A stretch of 64,000 bases of DNA from JABDQA01 sp963824415 (lineage in GTDB: Bacteria > Desulfobacterota > Desulfobulbia > Desulfobulbales > Desulfocapsaceae), in the NCBI GenBank assembly GCA_963824415.1, contig CAWGPM010000008.1, forward strand, positions 62,001 to 126,000, written 5' to 3'. The notes beneath the pieces are model-generated. The model was not told where the DNA came from, did no database searches, and was given only the letters and a program-made list of their open reading frames with translations. This document shows, piece after piece, positions 8,991 to 17,495 of this stretch. Positions within the stretch are counted from its first letter, which is position 1; each line of letters opens with the position of its first letter. Both the position numbers and the translations under genes were made by a program.

Positions 8991-9446
8991 ATGAGACGTC
9001 TATGCAGTGCACTTGTCTGCCTGTCGATGCTGAGCCTGGCATCCTGCACCAATACCAATCTGAACAAGGGCCAGCAGGGTGCGGTTGGTGGAGCAGCCGG
9101 CGGTGCCATGATCGGCCAGGCCATAGGCAGGAATACGGAAGCCACACTGATCGGCGCGGCTGTGGGCACGATGCTCGGTTACATCGTCGGCAACGAGATG
9201 GATAAGTATGATCGGCAGCAGCTTAATTATGCTTATGAACGGGGCCCTTCCGGACAGCCGGTGAGCTGGGTGAACCCGGACAGCGGCAACAATTACCAGG
9301 TAGTTCCGCAGCCGGCCTACCAGAACACCCAGACCAATCAGGTGTGCCGCCAGGCCGAGGTTATGGCCACCATTGATGGCCAGCCGCAGAAAACAGTGTC
9401 CACCGCCTGCCGTAACGAACAGGGGCAGTGGGTATTGCAGCAATAA
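8991..9446 (+). CDS. Glycine-zipper 2TM-domain outer-membrane lipoprotein
   Basis: A 151-residue lipoprotein with lipobox LASC. A Gly/Ala-rich glycine-zipper double helix (about residues 30-68, GAVGGAAGGAMIGQ and LIGAAVGTMLGYIVG) follows, as in the 17-kDa surface antigen/SlyB-like family. The C-terminal half has a YQVVPQPAYQ segment and a small domain with two Cys (VCRQAEV and TACRNEQG). The start is the ATG at 8991 with GGAGGT 4 bases away; an upstream TTG in the same frame is less likely. Members sit in the outer membrane, often induced by envelope stress. A strong terminator follows directly. Confidence 0.8.
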   Translation: MRRLCSALVCLSMLSLASCTNTNLNKGQQGAVGGAAGGAMIGQAIGRNTEATLIGAAVGTMLGYIVGNEMDKYDRQQLNYAYERGPSGQPVSWVNPDSGNNYQVVPQPAYQNTQTNQVCRQAEVMATIDGQPQKTVSTACRNEQGQWVLQQ

Positions 9447-9472
9447 AAAAGATCTGTTTGGTTATTTTTCCC

Positions 9473-9512
9473 GCCGGGAGAGCTTCATCTGAGAAGCTCT
9501 CCCGGCTTTTTT
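9473..9512 (+). terminator. Rho-independent terminator
   Basis: GCCGGGAGAGCTTC (9473-9486) pairs perfectly with GAAGCTCTCCCGGC (9493-9506) over 14 bp with a 6-base loop, followed by TTTTTT. It lies 26 bases after the glycine-zipper lipoprotein stop and should end that transcript; it may also act on the convergent minus-strand gene. Confidence 0.93.
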
Positions 9513-9534
9513 AATCCCTCGTCCGCGTTTACGC

Positions 9535-10932
9535 TCAGCGCACCACCGGATCAGGAAAAACAGGAACTCCCTTGACCGGGATTGCGGTATTGAACCCCAA
9601 GCGATTCAGATTGGCGCTGAAGGTTTCAAGAGTGTCCATTTCGCCGTGAATAAGAAAAACCGTGTCGGGTTTTTCCTTAAACGCCATCAGCCAGTTGATC
9701 AATTCATCGCGATCGGCGTGGGCAGAAAATGAGCCGATCCGGGCGATCTTAGCTTTGACTGCCAGCTCCAGCCCCATCATTTTGATCTCTTCGGCCCCGT
9801 CGAGTAAAATCCTGCCAAGCGTTCCAGGGGCCTGGTAACCAACGAACAGCACGGTGTTTTTCGGATCCCAGATACCATGCTTGAGGTGATGACGAATGCG
9901 GCCGGCGGTGCACATACCACTGCCGGCGATGACGATTGCCGGGCCGGCCAGCTTGTTTACCTGACGCGACTCATCCACGCTCGGGGTGCAGATCAGCCCG
10001 GGAAAATCAAAGGGCTTGTCGGTTCTGGCCCGGGCCTTTTCGTCGTAGGTATCGGGGTGCTTTTTAAACACCTCGGTAATTTTAATGGCCAGCGGGCTGT
10101 CCAGATAGATATTGACCGGCGGAAAATCAGGCGTTTCGTTTTTCAGCGCACTTAAGGTATAGAGCAGTTCCTGAGTGCGTTCCAAGGCGAAGCAGGGGAT
10201 CAGCAGTTTGCCGCCCCGCCGGTAGGTACTCAGAATATGTTCGTAGAGCGCTTCCTTTCTCGAGGTGACATTGTCGTGGACCCGGTCCCCGTAGGTCGAT
10301 TCGATAAAGACGTAATCGCTGTTCCAGATATAGGTCGGATCTTCGATGATTGGTACATCCCACTGACCCAGATCGCCGGAGAAAACCGTTTTCGTTTCGG
10401 TCCCATCGCCGTTTTCGACAAAAAGTTCAACGATTGAAGAGCCGATCACGTGCCCCGCGTCGCGCAGCCTGAAGGTGACCCCGTCGATTTTCATCGAATG
10501 GTTGTAGCCGACGACCTGGATCAGTGCGGTGGTTTTTTCGACATCTTCGGCGGTATAGAGCGGTTCCCGGGGATCGAGTCCTTTGCGGAGCCGCCTGCGG
10601 TTCTCGTGCATGGTGTCTTTTTCCTGGATATAGGCGGAATCTTCCAGCATGATCGGCAGCAGATCGGCGGTTGCCGGGCTGGCATAAACCGTTCCGTCGA
10701 ATCCGTGCCGCACCAGTTTGGGGAGCAACCCGCAGTGGTCGATATGACTATGGGTGATGATCACGAAATCGATGTCTTTTGCACTGAATTCGAACGGTTC
10801 GTAGTTGAGCCGGTTCAGCGCCTTGTTGCCCTGGTACATACCGCAGTCGATCAGAAATCGTTGCGCGTCGGTTTCTACGAGGTGGCATGAACCGGTGACA
10901 AATCCGGCGGCTCCGTGGCAGGTGATCTGCAT
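9535..10932 (-). CDS. MBL-fold beta-CASP RNA metallo-hydrolase
   Basis: A 465-residue protein with an N-terminal metallo-beta-lactamase domain (zinc motif HSHIDHCG, about residues 60-67; further ligands in the DAGHVIGSS region) and an inserted beta-CASP domain (about 210-330, FIESTYGDRVHDN is the entry motif). The final motifs IVIAGSGMCTAGRI and FSAHADRDELINW complete the active site. The family includes CPSF-73-like and archaeal/bacterial RNA endo/exonucleases; bacterial copies without KH domains are common and mostly uncharacterised. GGAG lies ahead of the ATG. It stands alone, 246 bases from the next gene. No hairpin suitable as a terminator is seen downstream except the shared one at 9473-9512. 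Confidence 0.9.
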   Translation of the reverse strand: MQITCHGAAGFVTGSCHLVETDAQRFLIDCGMYQGNKALNRLNYEPFEFSAKDIDFVIITHSHIDHCGLLPKLVRHGFDGTVYASPATADLLPIMLEDSAYIQEKDTMHENRRRLRKGLDPREPLYTAEDVEKTTALIQVVGYNHSMKIDGVTFRLRDAGHVIGSSIVELFVENGDGTETKTVFSGDLGQWDVPIIEDPTYIWNSDYVFIESTYGDRVHDNVTSRKEALYEHILSTYRRGGKLLIPCFALERTQELLYTLSALKNETPDFPPVNIYLDSPLAIKITEVFKKHPDTYDEKARARTDKPFDFPGLICTPSVDESRQVNKLAGPAIVIAGSGMCTAGRIRHHLKHGIWDPKNTVLFVGYQAPGTLGRILLDGAEEIKMMGLELAVKAKIARIGSFSAHADRDELINWLMAFKEKPDTVFLIHGEMDTLETFSANLNRLGFNTAIPVKGVPVFPDPVVR

Positions 10933-11178
10933 AGTGTTTCTCCAGCTATGGAACGGTTGATGACATTTTCAGCTCAGGCGACGGCCATGAGTTCGTACAG
11001 AAGCTACCATGAAAAACCTGGCTCCGCATCATGTTCAGCAAACCGCTTTCGGGCGGTAAAGGCAAAAGCGAGCCGAGTTCATTGAACCGGTTTGCGGGCA
11101 AGGTGGTGCAAAGGATCTACCGGTGCGGCCTTGCCGGTTGATTAATCTGGAGCCAGACAGGTGTGGCTTTCAGGTCGG

Positions 11179-11979
11179 CTAGAGAAGTTTTTGCCGGACT
11201 GCCGCTCCCTGGATGATCGTGAAGTTTTTCTTTTCCAGCTCACTTCGCAGCGCAGATACCAGCTCGTCGTTGGAAGCGACCATCCGGCCGTCGAGGATGG
11301 CCGAATCTTCAAAGCCGACCCTGATCATGTCAGCCCCGCAGTCGGCGGCCACCAGGTGCTGATCGAAGTTTTCGGAGCCGACAAATATGGCTCCCCAGTT
11401 GGCCTTTGGCGGCAGCTGACAGAGCAGATATTCGAGCAGATCTGCCGAGAAGACCATGCCCCACCGAACATTGAAGATGAAGGAAAAATTGTACGGGGGT
11501 GCCAGCTTGCCTTCATCTATCAGGGACCTGGCAAAGGCCAGGTGGCCGGTGTCGAAAATTTCCAGCGATGGCTTCACCGAGAAGGGTGCCATCTGCGTGA
11601 TCCAGAAATCCACCGCCGGCGGCGTATTGCAATAGACTTCATCGCCGAAGTTCAGACTGCCCAGGTTCAGTGAACCCATGTCTGCGCCGACCACGGTGGT
11701 CGGTAGGCCCCGCTCTTCGGAGGTAAAATCGGACAGGCCGCCGGTGCTCGCCTCGATAAGCAGCCCGGTGTGTTCATTGAGGCCTCTAAAAGTTTCCTGC
11801 AGCAGTGTCATGTCGGTAGTCAGGTTTCCCTGCAGGTCCCGGGCATGCAGATGGATGATGGCGGCGCCGGCAGCATAACAGTCGACCGCGGTCTGAATCA
11901 GCTCGGAGGGACTGATGGGGTTATTGTGTTTTTTTCCAAACGGCCCGGTCGGCGCCAGTGACAGTATGATTTCGGGCAT
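11179..11979 (-). CDS. BKACE family beta-keto acid cleavage enzyme (DUF849)
   Basis: A 266-residue TIM-barrel protein. Beta-keto acid cleavage enzymes use Zn to split a beta-keto acid with acetyl-CoA into acetoacetate and a CoA ester; the founding member is 3-keto-5-aminohexanoate cleavage enzyme (Kce) of lysine fermentation. The zinc motif AIIHLHARD (about residues 39-47) is present, as is the C-terminal VGFEDS acidic ligand. DMGSLNLGSLNFGDEVYCNTPP matches the family core spread over about 115-137. Nothing nearby belongs to lysine fermentation, so the substrate is open; the family has many subgroups. GGAG lies upstream of the ATG. Confidence 0.85.
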   Translation of the reverse strand: MPEIILSLAPTGPFGKKHNNPISPSELIQTAVDCYAAGAAIIHLHARDLQGNLTTDMTLLQETFRGLNEHTGLLIEASTGGLSDFTSEERGLPTTVVGADMGSLNLGSLNFGDEVYCNTPPAVDFWITQMAPFSVKPSLEIFDTGHLAFARSLIDEGKLAPPYNFSFIFNVRWGMVFSADLLEYLLCQLPPKANWGAIFVGSENFDQHLVAADCGADMIRVGFEDSAILDGRMVASNDELVSALRSELEKKNFTIIQGAAVRQKLL

Positions 11980-12060
11980 GGGGTTTTGTTACTTCTCCTG
12001 GTTATAAAGGTTTCTTCCCGCATCTGAGCGGGCAGTTTAGATCACTCTGTTCAGCCGCTC

Positions 12061-13209
12061 TTAGCCGTTTCCTGGGGCCGGGGTCAGCCTGAGCAGCCGT
12101 CCTTCCGGGCCGTCTTCGAGCAGCCAGATGGCTCCGTCGGCCCCTTCTTCGACTTCACGGATCCGCGCACCCATAGCGAAGCGCTCGACCTCTCTTGCCG
12201 TGTCTTCTTCAATGGCGACCCGGATCAGCGCTTTTGACACCAGTCCGCCGATCAGGGCGTTGCCCTGCCAGTCGGGGAACATCGAGCCACGGTAGAAGAT
12301 CAGGCCTGAGGGGGCGATACTTGGCACCCAGTAAGCTTCCGGCGGGTTGAATTCGGGGCGGGTGTCGTGATCGGGGATCGGGATACCTGAATACTGATCG
12401 CCCCAGGATACCTCGGGCCAGCCGTAATTGTCTCCGGGTACGAGCAGATTGAGCTCGTCGCCGTGGCGTGGTCCCATCTCATGGGTCCAGAGCCTGCCAC
12501 GTTCATCGAAAGCGATGCCCAGCAGGTTGCGATGGCCGATGGTCCAGAATGTCCTGGCCATGGCGCCCCTGTCCTGGAACGGGTTGTCGTCCGGCAGCGA
12601 ACCGTCGGCTTCGAGTCGGATAACTTTGCCCAGGTTCTGTGAAAAGTCCTGGGCCGGCTCCTGTTTTTTGCGATCTCCTGAAGTGATAAACAGGTGTGTA
12701 TCCGGTCCAAATGCCAGCCGATGCGAATAATGGCCGCTGCCGTTCACCTTGGGTTCCTGGCGCCAGATCAGCTCCAGGCCTTCCAGTTTTGCTCCAGCCG
12801 AACTGCGCACGAGCCTGGCGCGGACCACGGCGGCCCCGCGTTTTCCCGCTGGCCCCGGCTCGGCATAGGACAGGTAGATGAGTTGATTGCTGGCAAAATC
12901 GGGATGCAGGATCACATCGCCAAGCCCCCCCTGGCCGCCATAGGCAACCACGGGTACGCCTTCCACCACGGTCCTGGTTTGTTGATCACTGCTGAGAAGC
13001 AGCAGCCTTCCCGGCTTTTCGCTTACCAGCAGCGAGGAGTCGGGTAGAAAGGTCATGGCCCATGGCTGATCGAATTCGGCCATCGGCGTGGCGAGCAATT
13101 TACTGCCGGCGGAACCGGAGACCATAGAGGAATCCGGGCCTGCGGCCTGGGCAGGCTCAGCCGCTGCGGCGATTATGAATGCGAAGATCAGTAATGTTCT
13201 GTGAGGCAT
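12061..13209 (-). CDS. PQQ-dependent aldose sugar dehydrogenase-like exported protein
   Basis: A 382-residue secreted beta-propeller of the soluble glucose/sorbosone dehydrogenase family (GSDH, YliI-like). A signal peptide covers about residues 1-22 (cleavage after AQA). Family motifs include FDQPWAMTFLPD, VSEKPGRLLLL, GQGGLGDVILHPDF, the catalytic-His block SGHYSHRLAFGPD, and HEMGPRHGDELN. These enzymes oxidise aldoses in the periplasm and need PQQ; no PQQ genes are in view, and many such proteins in anaerobes have unknown cofactor status. Its start follows the YHS gene stop by 10 bases, so the pair forms an operon. Confidence 0.85.
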   Translation of the reverse strand: MPHRTLLIFAFIIAAAAEPAQAAGPDSSMVSGSAGSKLLATPMAEFDQPWAMTFLPDSSLLVSEKPGRLLLLSSDQQTRTVVEGVPVVAYGGQGGLGDVILHPDFASNQLIYLSYAEPGPAGKRGAAVVRARLVRSSAGAKLEGLELIWRQEPKVNGSGHYSHRLAFGPDTHLFITSGDRKKQEPAQDFSQNLGKVIRLEADGSLPDDNPFQDRGAMARTFWTIGHRNLLGIAFDERGRLWTHEMGPRHGDELNLLVPGDNYGWPEVSWGDQYSGIPIPDHDTRPEFNPPEAYWVPSIAPSGLIFYRGSMFPDWQGNALIGGLVSKALIRVAIEEDTAREVERFAMGARIREVEEGADGAIWLLEDGPEGRLLRLTPAPGNG

Positions 13210-13219
13210 GGCGTACTTT

Positions 13220-13723
13220 CTATTTTGTTGTCTTGGTGGCAGCTGCTTGCTCGATCAGTTCGGACCATCTGGACTGTGCCCGTTTTACCAGTGATGCTTC
13301 AGATTCCTTTTCGGCCAGGCGATTCCATTTGCTCAGGGTGTTGACGAAAAAGGCGTTGTAGAAAAGATAGGTGGCACCGTCGACGATCTTATAGGTTTCA
13401 GGATCGACTTTGACCTTCTCCCCGTCAAGTATGGCCCAGGCGCACCAGCCGCCAAAGGCAGGCAGGTAAGCTTCGGGGTCAGCGCTGAATCGTTCGAGAT
13501 TTTCACTGCTTGAGAAATGGTAGACCGCTCCATCATGGGTGGTCGAAAGCTCCGATTTTCCGATGACCGGGCCCTGGTCGTGATAGCTCACCGGGTCATA
13601 GCCCTGCAGGGCCACGCCGTTGCCGTCAAGGTTCAAATACACCGGGGAACCTATTGCAGCTTCAATTGACCCCATACTTACCAAGGCTGCGAAGAATAGC
13701 AGCAGCCAATATTTTTTCTTCAT
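13220..13723 (-). CDS. Exported YHS-domain protein
   Basis: A 167-residue protein with signal peptide (MKKKYWLLLFFAALVSMG) and a YHS domain: GYDPVSYHDQGP, then a beta-rich core YHFSSSENLERF and the Cys/Trp-containing GGWCAWAI. YHS domains often bind metals in heavy-metal ATPases and oxygenases; stand-alone exported ones are common in proteobacteria with unknown role. The start is the ATG at 13723-13721, chosen because the signal peptide begins there; the frame is open for another 39 codons upstream, but that extension is unlike a leader. It precedes the aldose dehydrogenase by 10 bases. Confidence 0.8.
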   Translation of the reverse strand: MKKKYWLLLFFAALVSMGSIEAAIGSPVYLNLDGNGVALQGYDPVSYHDQGPVIGKSELSTTHDGAVYHFSSSENLERFSADPEAYLPAFGGWCAWAILDGEKVKVDPETYKIVDGATYLFYNAFFVNTLSKWNRLAEKESEASLVKRAQSRWSELIEQAAATKTTK

Positions 13724-13948
13724 CACTAACACCCATATCTTCAATGGCCAGAACCAGGCGGCAGCATAATAGCAGGCTAAGATAGAGCGGCAACCACCAT
13801 ACTCCACCCCTGCCTGTCTCAAAATTAGGTATCGGGGCACGCTTTAACAAGTGGGGCCGAATAATTTGTTTGCGGTGGAAATGATGGGCTGGCATCAGAC
13901 AGCAAGGCGATCCGGTTCGCCATTCAGGACGAACAAATGCGTCAGGGG

Positions 13949-14725
13949 TCAGTCGTTTTCAGCATTGCTGTCAGCTAACAGCGATTCCAGCCCCAGATCT
14001 TCTTTGAAATAGCTGATCCCTTCGTGGTTGGTCAGGTCAAGGTGAATCGGTGAGATCGACACGAAGTTCTCCGAAACAGCCAGAACATCGGTGTCTTTAC
14101 CGCTGTCGAACAATGCGGTACCTCCTCCGATCCAGTAGTGCACCCGGCCCCGGGGGTCGGCGACCTCCTGCACCGCCTGCTTCCAGATGCGGCGCCCCTG
14201 TCTGGTTACCCGGATGCCATTAATCGGGGATGCGGCCGGGATGTTGACGTTCATCAGCGTGTTGGCCGGTAGACCGCCCTGCATCACCCTGCGGGCGAGT
14301 TCCAGGATAATCGCCTTGCCCTCCGTATAGGTGAACGGCGGTTCGCCGGCAATCGATACGGCCATGGAAGCAACTGAATACATGGTCCCCTCGATGGCTG
14401 CCGACACCGTGCCGGAATAGGTGATATCGTCACCGATATTGGGACCGCTGTTGATCCCGGAGACGAGCAGGTCGGGCGGGCGGTCCAGTACCTTGGACAG
14501 GCCAATGGAGACACAGTCGGTCGGCGTACCGTCGATAGTGTAGATATCTTCTTCGAGTTTGGTCAGGCGCAGCGGGCGGTTCATGGTCAGCGCGTGTGAA
14601 ATGGCAGAATTATCTCGGTCGGGTGCGACCACGACGACCCGGCCCAGGGGCGACAGCGCGTCCTGCAGCGCGGTGATTCCCGGGCTGTGGATGCCGTCGT
14701 CATTGGTTATCAGGATGGTACCCAT
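13949..14725 (-). CDS. surE: 5'/3'-nucleotidase SurE
   Basis: A 258-residue survival protein E. It hydrolyses nucleoside 5'- and 3'-monophosphates and short polyphosphates using a divalent metal. Diagnostic motifs are the N-terminal ITNDDGIHSPG (Asp pair as metal ligands), VAPDRDNSAISHA, and SGINSGPNIGDDITYSGTV. The start ATG at 14725-14723 has GGAG 6 bases upstream and overlaps the end of ilvY by 26 bases. So surE probably sits in the ilvY transcript and is translationally coupled to it. An in-frame extension upstream of this ATG exists but only repeats ilvY coding bases. Confidence 0.95.
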   Translation of the reverse strand: MGTILITNDDGIHSPGITALQDALSPLGRVVVVAPDRDNSAISHALTMNRPLRLTKLEEDIYTIDGTPTDCVSIGLSKVLDRPPDLLVSGINSGPNIGDDITYSGTVSAAIEGTMYSVASMAVSIAGEPPFTYTEGKAIILELARRVMQGGLPANTLMNVNIPAASPINGIRVTRQGRRIWKQAVQEVADPRGRVHYWIGGGTALFDSGKDTDVLAVSENFVSISPIHLDLTNHEGISYFKEDLGLESLLADSNAEND

Positions 14726-15623
14726 GGTTTTCTCCGGTTTCGCGCTGCATCGATTCCTGCTGGGCAATCTGCCAGAAGGCCTTGATGACAGGGTTGTTCT
14801 GGTTGATTCTGGTCGTACAGACACCGACGCTGAACGGGGTCAGTGCCGGCTTGATATCTAAGATTTTCACCCGGTTCTGTAAAGGGGAGTTTTTCAGAAC
14901 CAGGTGCGGAACTAGGCCGATACCGCAGCCCATCGCCACCATTGCAATCAGTGCCTCATTGCCGGCCACATATGAATAGACTTGCGGGCTCAAACCTTTT
15001 TCGGCGAACCAGCGTTCACAGCGGATACGGCTCAGGCCGCGCTCCGGCATGATCACACCCTTGGCCAGCCAGTCCTCAAACGAGGCTGGATAATCTTCAT
15101 TTTCCAGGTACTCGGGAGCGATAAAGACCAGTGGCGTTTCGATTTTCTTCAAGAATACGATGTGCTTGGGCAATAGTTCCGGCAATGCCGCAACCGTCAC
15201 CTCGGCTTCGCCATTTTCCAGCCGGGTCAGAGCCATCGCCGCATCGCCGGTGGACAGGTTCAGGTGGATTTGCGGATAGGTACGGCGGAACCTGCTGATA
15301 ATCGACGGCAAAATCGACAGAATCGCGGTAACCGAGCAATAGAGCGAGAGCTCTCCGTAGAGACGGCTTTCCGTGGAGATCTCGGCCTGCAGCCTGCGGT
15401 AACGCTGAATCGTGTCTGCGGCATACTCCCGGAACCGCTCCCCGGTCCCGGTCAGACGTACGGACCGGTTGTTGCGGATAAACAGGGCTTCTCCCAGTTC
15501 CTGTTCGAGCCTCTGGATGGCTCTGGTGAGCCCGGAACGGGTGATATTGCAGGCCCTGCTCGTCTGGCCGAAGTGCAGGGTGCCCGCCAGATGAAGAAAG
15601 AGGTTCAGTTCCCGGATATCCAT
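14700..15623 (-). CDS. ilvY: LysR-type activator of ilvC, IlvY
   Basis: A 307-residue LysR regulator: winged HTH in residues about 1-60 (ELNLFLHLAGTLHFGQTS and the recognition helix TRSGLTRAIQRLE), then a co-inducer domain. Stretches such as GELSLYCSVTA, STGDAAMAL, GCGIGLVPHLVL and PFSVGVC match E. coli IlvY closely. Its divergent placement from ilvC, 160 bases apart, is the classic ilvYC layout, in which acetolactate or acetohydroxybutyrate bound to IlvY activates ilvC. The last codons extend over the surE start, with the stop at 14700. This arrangement is best known from Gammaproteobacteria. Confidence 0.92.
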   Translation of the reverse strand: MDIRELNLFLHLAGTLHFGQTSRACNITRSGLTRAIQRLEQELGEALFIRNNRSVRLTGTGERFREYAADTIQRYRRLQAEISTESRLYGELSLYCSVTAILSILPSIISRFRRTYPQIHLNLSTGDAAMALTRLENGEAEVTVAALPELLPKHIVFLKKIETPLVFIAPEYLENEDYPASFEDWLAKGVIMPERGLSRIRCERWFAEKGLSPQVYSYVAGNEALIAMVAMGCGIGLVPHLVLKNSPLQNRVKILDIKPALTPFSVGVCTTRINQNNPVIKAFWQIAQQESMQRETGENHGYHPDNQ

Positions 15624-15653
15624 AACAAGCAGGGCAAGCCACGATGGTTATTG

Positions 15654-15700
15654 TTGCAAATTTTGCAATACAGTATCACAAATAAATCACTTGACGCAAT
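15654..15700. promoter_or_regulatory. Probable IlvY operators between ilvY and ilvC
   Basis: A near-palindrome TTGCAAATTTTGCAA lies at 15654-15668. The GCAATAC core in its right part recurs at 15696-15702 (ACGCAATACAAG), giving two tandem sites about 30 bp apart, the second over the -35 element of ilvC. E. coli IlvY also uses two tandem operators in this position. Binding is inferred. Confidence 0.6.
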
Positions 15701-15719
15701 ACAAGATTACCCCTATATG
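15691..15719 (+). promoter_or_regulatory. Sigma-70-type promoter of ilvC
   Basis: TTGACG (15691-15696), a 17-base spacer, and TATATG (15714-15719) make a good -35/-10 pair about 65 bases before the ilvC start codon. The downstream leader contains GGAGGAG about 9 bases before the ATG. Confidence 0.65.
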
Positions 15720-15783
15720 GATTCATGTCGGATAATCATGTTTCAGCACCATAAAAAAGAACAGAACCAGGAGGAGATAGATT

Positions 15784-17256
15784 ATGGGTGAAAATTATTT
15801 CAACTCGTTGCCGCTGCGTCTGCAGCTTGACGAGCTCGGCCAATGCCGTTTCATGGACGCCGATGAGTTCGATGGCGTGGAGGCGCTCAGGGGCAAGAAG
15901 ATCGTCATTGTCGGCTGTGGTGCCCAGGGGCTCAATCAGGGTTTGAATCTGCGCGATTCCGGACTGGACGTGAGTTATACCCTGCGCGATTCGGCCATCA
16001 AAGAGCAGCGCCAATCCTGGAAAAATGCAACCGAGCAGGGTTTTACCGTCGGCACCTATGAAGAGCTGTTGCCGACCGCCGATCTGGTGGTCAATCTGAC
16101 CCCGGACAAGCAGCATTCGGCGGTGGTCTCGGCGATCATGCCCCTGATGAAGGAAGGGGCCTGTCTGTCCTATTCCCACGGGTTCAATATCGTTGAAGAA
16201 GGGATGCAGATCAGAGACGATATCACGGTAATCATGGTTGCTCCGAAAGGACCCGGCACCGAACTGCGCCAGGAATATATCCGCGGCTTCGGCATCCCGA
16301 CCCTGATTGCGGTGCACCGGGAGAACGACCCGCAGGGTATCGGTATGGATATCGCCAAAGCCTATGCCTGCGGTACCGGCGGCGATCGGGCGGGCGTGCT
16401 GCAGTCCTCTTTCGTGGCCGAAGTGAAATCTGATCTGATGGGTGAGCAAACCATCCTCTGTGGCCTGCTGCAGGCCGGTTCTCTGCTCTGCTTCGACAAG
16501 ATGGTCGAGGCCGGGATCGATTCCGGCTATGCCTCGAAGCTGGTACAGTACGGCTGGGAGGTGACCACCGAGGCGCTCAAGCACGGCGGCATCACCAATA
16601 TGATGGACCGTCTGTCCAATCCGGCCAAGATCAAGGCCCACATCCTGTCCGAAGAGCTGAAAAATATTCTGACCCCGCTGTTCGAGAAACACATGGATGA
16701 CATCATGTCCGGTGCCTTTTCCCGCACCATGATGGAGGACTGGGCCCGTGGCGATGCCGATTTACTGGGCTGGCGCAAGGCCACCGGTGAAACCGCTTTC
16801 GAGCGGGCCGAATCGATGGCGGGCGAGATTGCCGAGCAAGAGTATTTCGACAACGGCATCCTGATGATCGCCTTTGTCAAGGCAGGGGTCGAGCTGGCCT
16901 TTGATACCATGGTGGCCACCGGCATCAAGGAGGAATCCGCTTACTACGAGTCACTCCACGAAGTGCCGCTGATCGCCAACCTGATCGCCCGTAAAAAGCT
17001 CTATGAGATGAACGTGGTGATTTCCGATACCGCCGAATACGGCTGCTACCTTTTTGCCCATCAGGCGGTGCCGCTGCTGGCTGATTTCATGAAGGCGGTC
17101 GATGTCGATGTGATCGGCAAAGGCCTGGATCTTGAGGATACCAGCGTCGACAATCTCGATCTGATCGATGTCAACGAGGCGATCCGCTACACCGATGTCG
17201 AGGCAATCGGCGAGGAACTGCGGGCCTATATGAGCGCCATGAAGCCGATCCTGTAG
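15784..17256 (+). CDS. ilvC: Ketol-acid reductoisomerase, long (class II) form
   Basis: A 490-residue enzyme for the second common step of valine and isoleucine synthesis: isomerisation and NAD(P)H reduction of 2-acetolactate or 2-aceto-2-hydroxybutyrate, Mg-dependent, cytosolic. The nucleotide-binding site GCGAQGLNQG is near residue 45; MVAPKGPGTELRQEYIRG and the duplicated C-terminal KARI knots (EVKSDLMGEQTILCG and GETAFERAESMAGEIAEQEY) are visible. The duplicated knot and length of about 490 define the class II form of enterobacteria and plants, rather than the 330-residue class I form found in most bacteria. GGAGGAG precedes the ATG. It is regulated by divergent ilvY and followed by a terminator. 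Confidence 0.97.
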   Translation: MGENYFNSLPLRLQLDELGQCRFMDADEFDGVEALRGKKIVIVGCGAQGLNQGLNLRDSGLDVSYTLRDSAIKEQRQSWKNATEQGFTVGTYEELLPTADLVVNLTPDKQHSAVVSAIMPLMKEGACLSYSHGFNIVEEGMQIRDDITVIMVAPKGPGTELRQEYIRGFGIPTLIAVHRENDPQGIGMDIAKAYACGTGGDRAGVLQSSFVAEVKSDLMGEQTILCGLLQAGSLLCFDKMVEAGIDSGYASKLVQYGWEVTTEALKHGGITNMMDRLSNPAKIKAHILSEELKNILTPLFEKHMDDIMSGAFSRTMMEDWARGDADLLGWRKATGETAFERAESMAGEIAEQEYFDNGILMIAFVKAGVELAFDTMVATGIKEESAYYESLHEVPLIANLIARKKLYEMNVVISDTAEYGCYLFAHQAVPLLADFMKAVDVDVIGKGLDLEDTSVDNLDLIDVNEAIRYTDVEAIGEELRAYMSAMKPIL

Positions 17257-17292
17257 CCGCCAAGCCGGTAAAGTAATCAACAACGTTTCCAG

Positions 17293-17335
17293 CATCGGGG
17301 CTTTGCATATTACTGCAGCGCCCCGATGTCTTTTT
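17293..17335 (+). terminator. Rho-independent terminator of ilvC
   Basis: CATCGGGGC (17293-17301) pairs with GCCCCGATG (17320-17328), 18-base loop, then TCTTTTT. It lies 37 bases after the ilvC stop. Confidence 0.85.
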
Positions 17336-17495
17336 ACCTCCTGCTCAATCCGGGTCTTCACCTGTTTCTGACTGATCCGTTCCCTTTCTTATTAAATACA
17401 CCAACGCTTCCCCCTTGCATTAGATGCTAAATCGATTATCTTTAACCAGAACAGGTTGTTAGCGATATTTTTGAACATATATTGAAGGAACGGTT

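Noticed and set aside
15736..16692. A 318-residue open frame on the minus strand inside ilvC
   Set aside because: It is antisense to a certain gene, has no family resemblance and typical shadow composition (His, Gln and Arg-rich).
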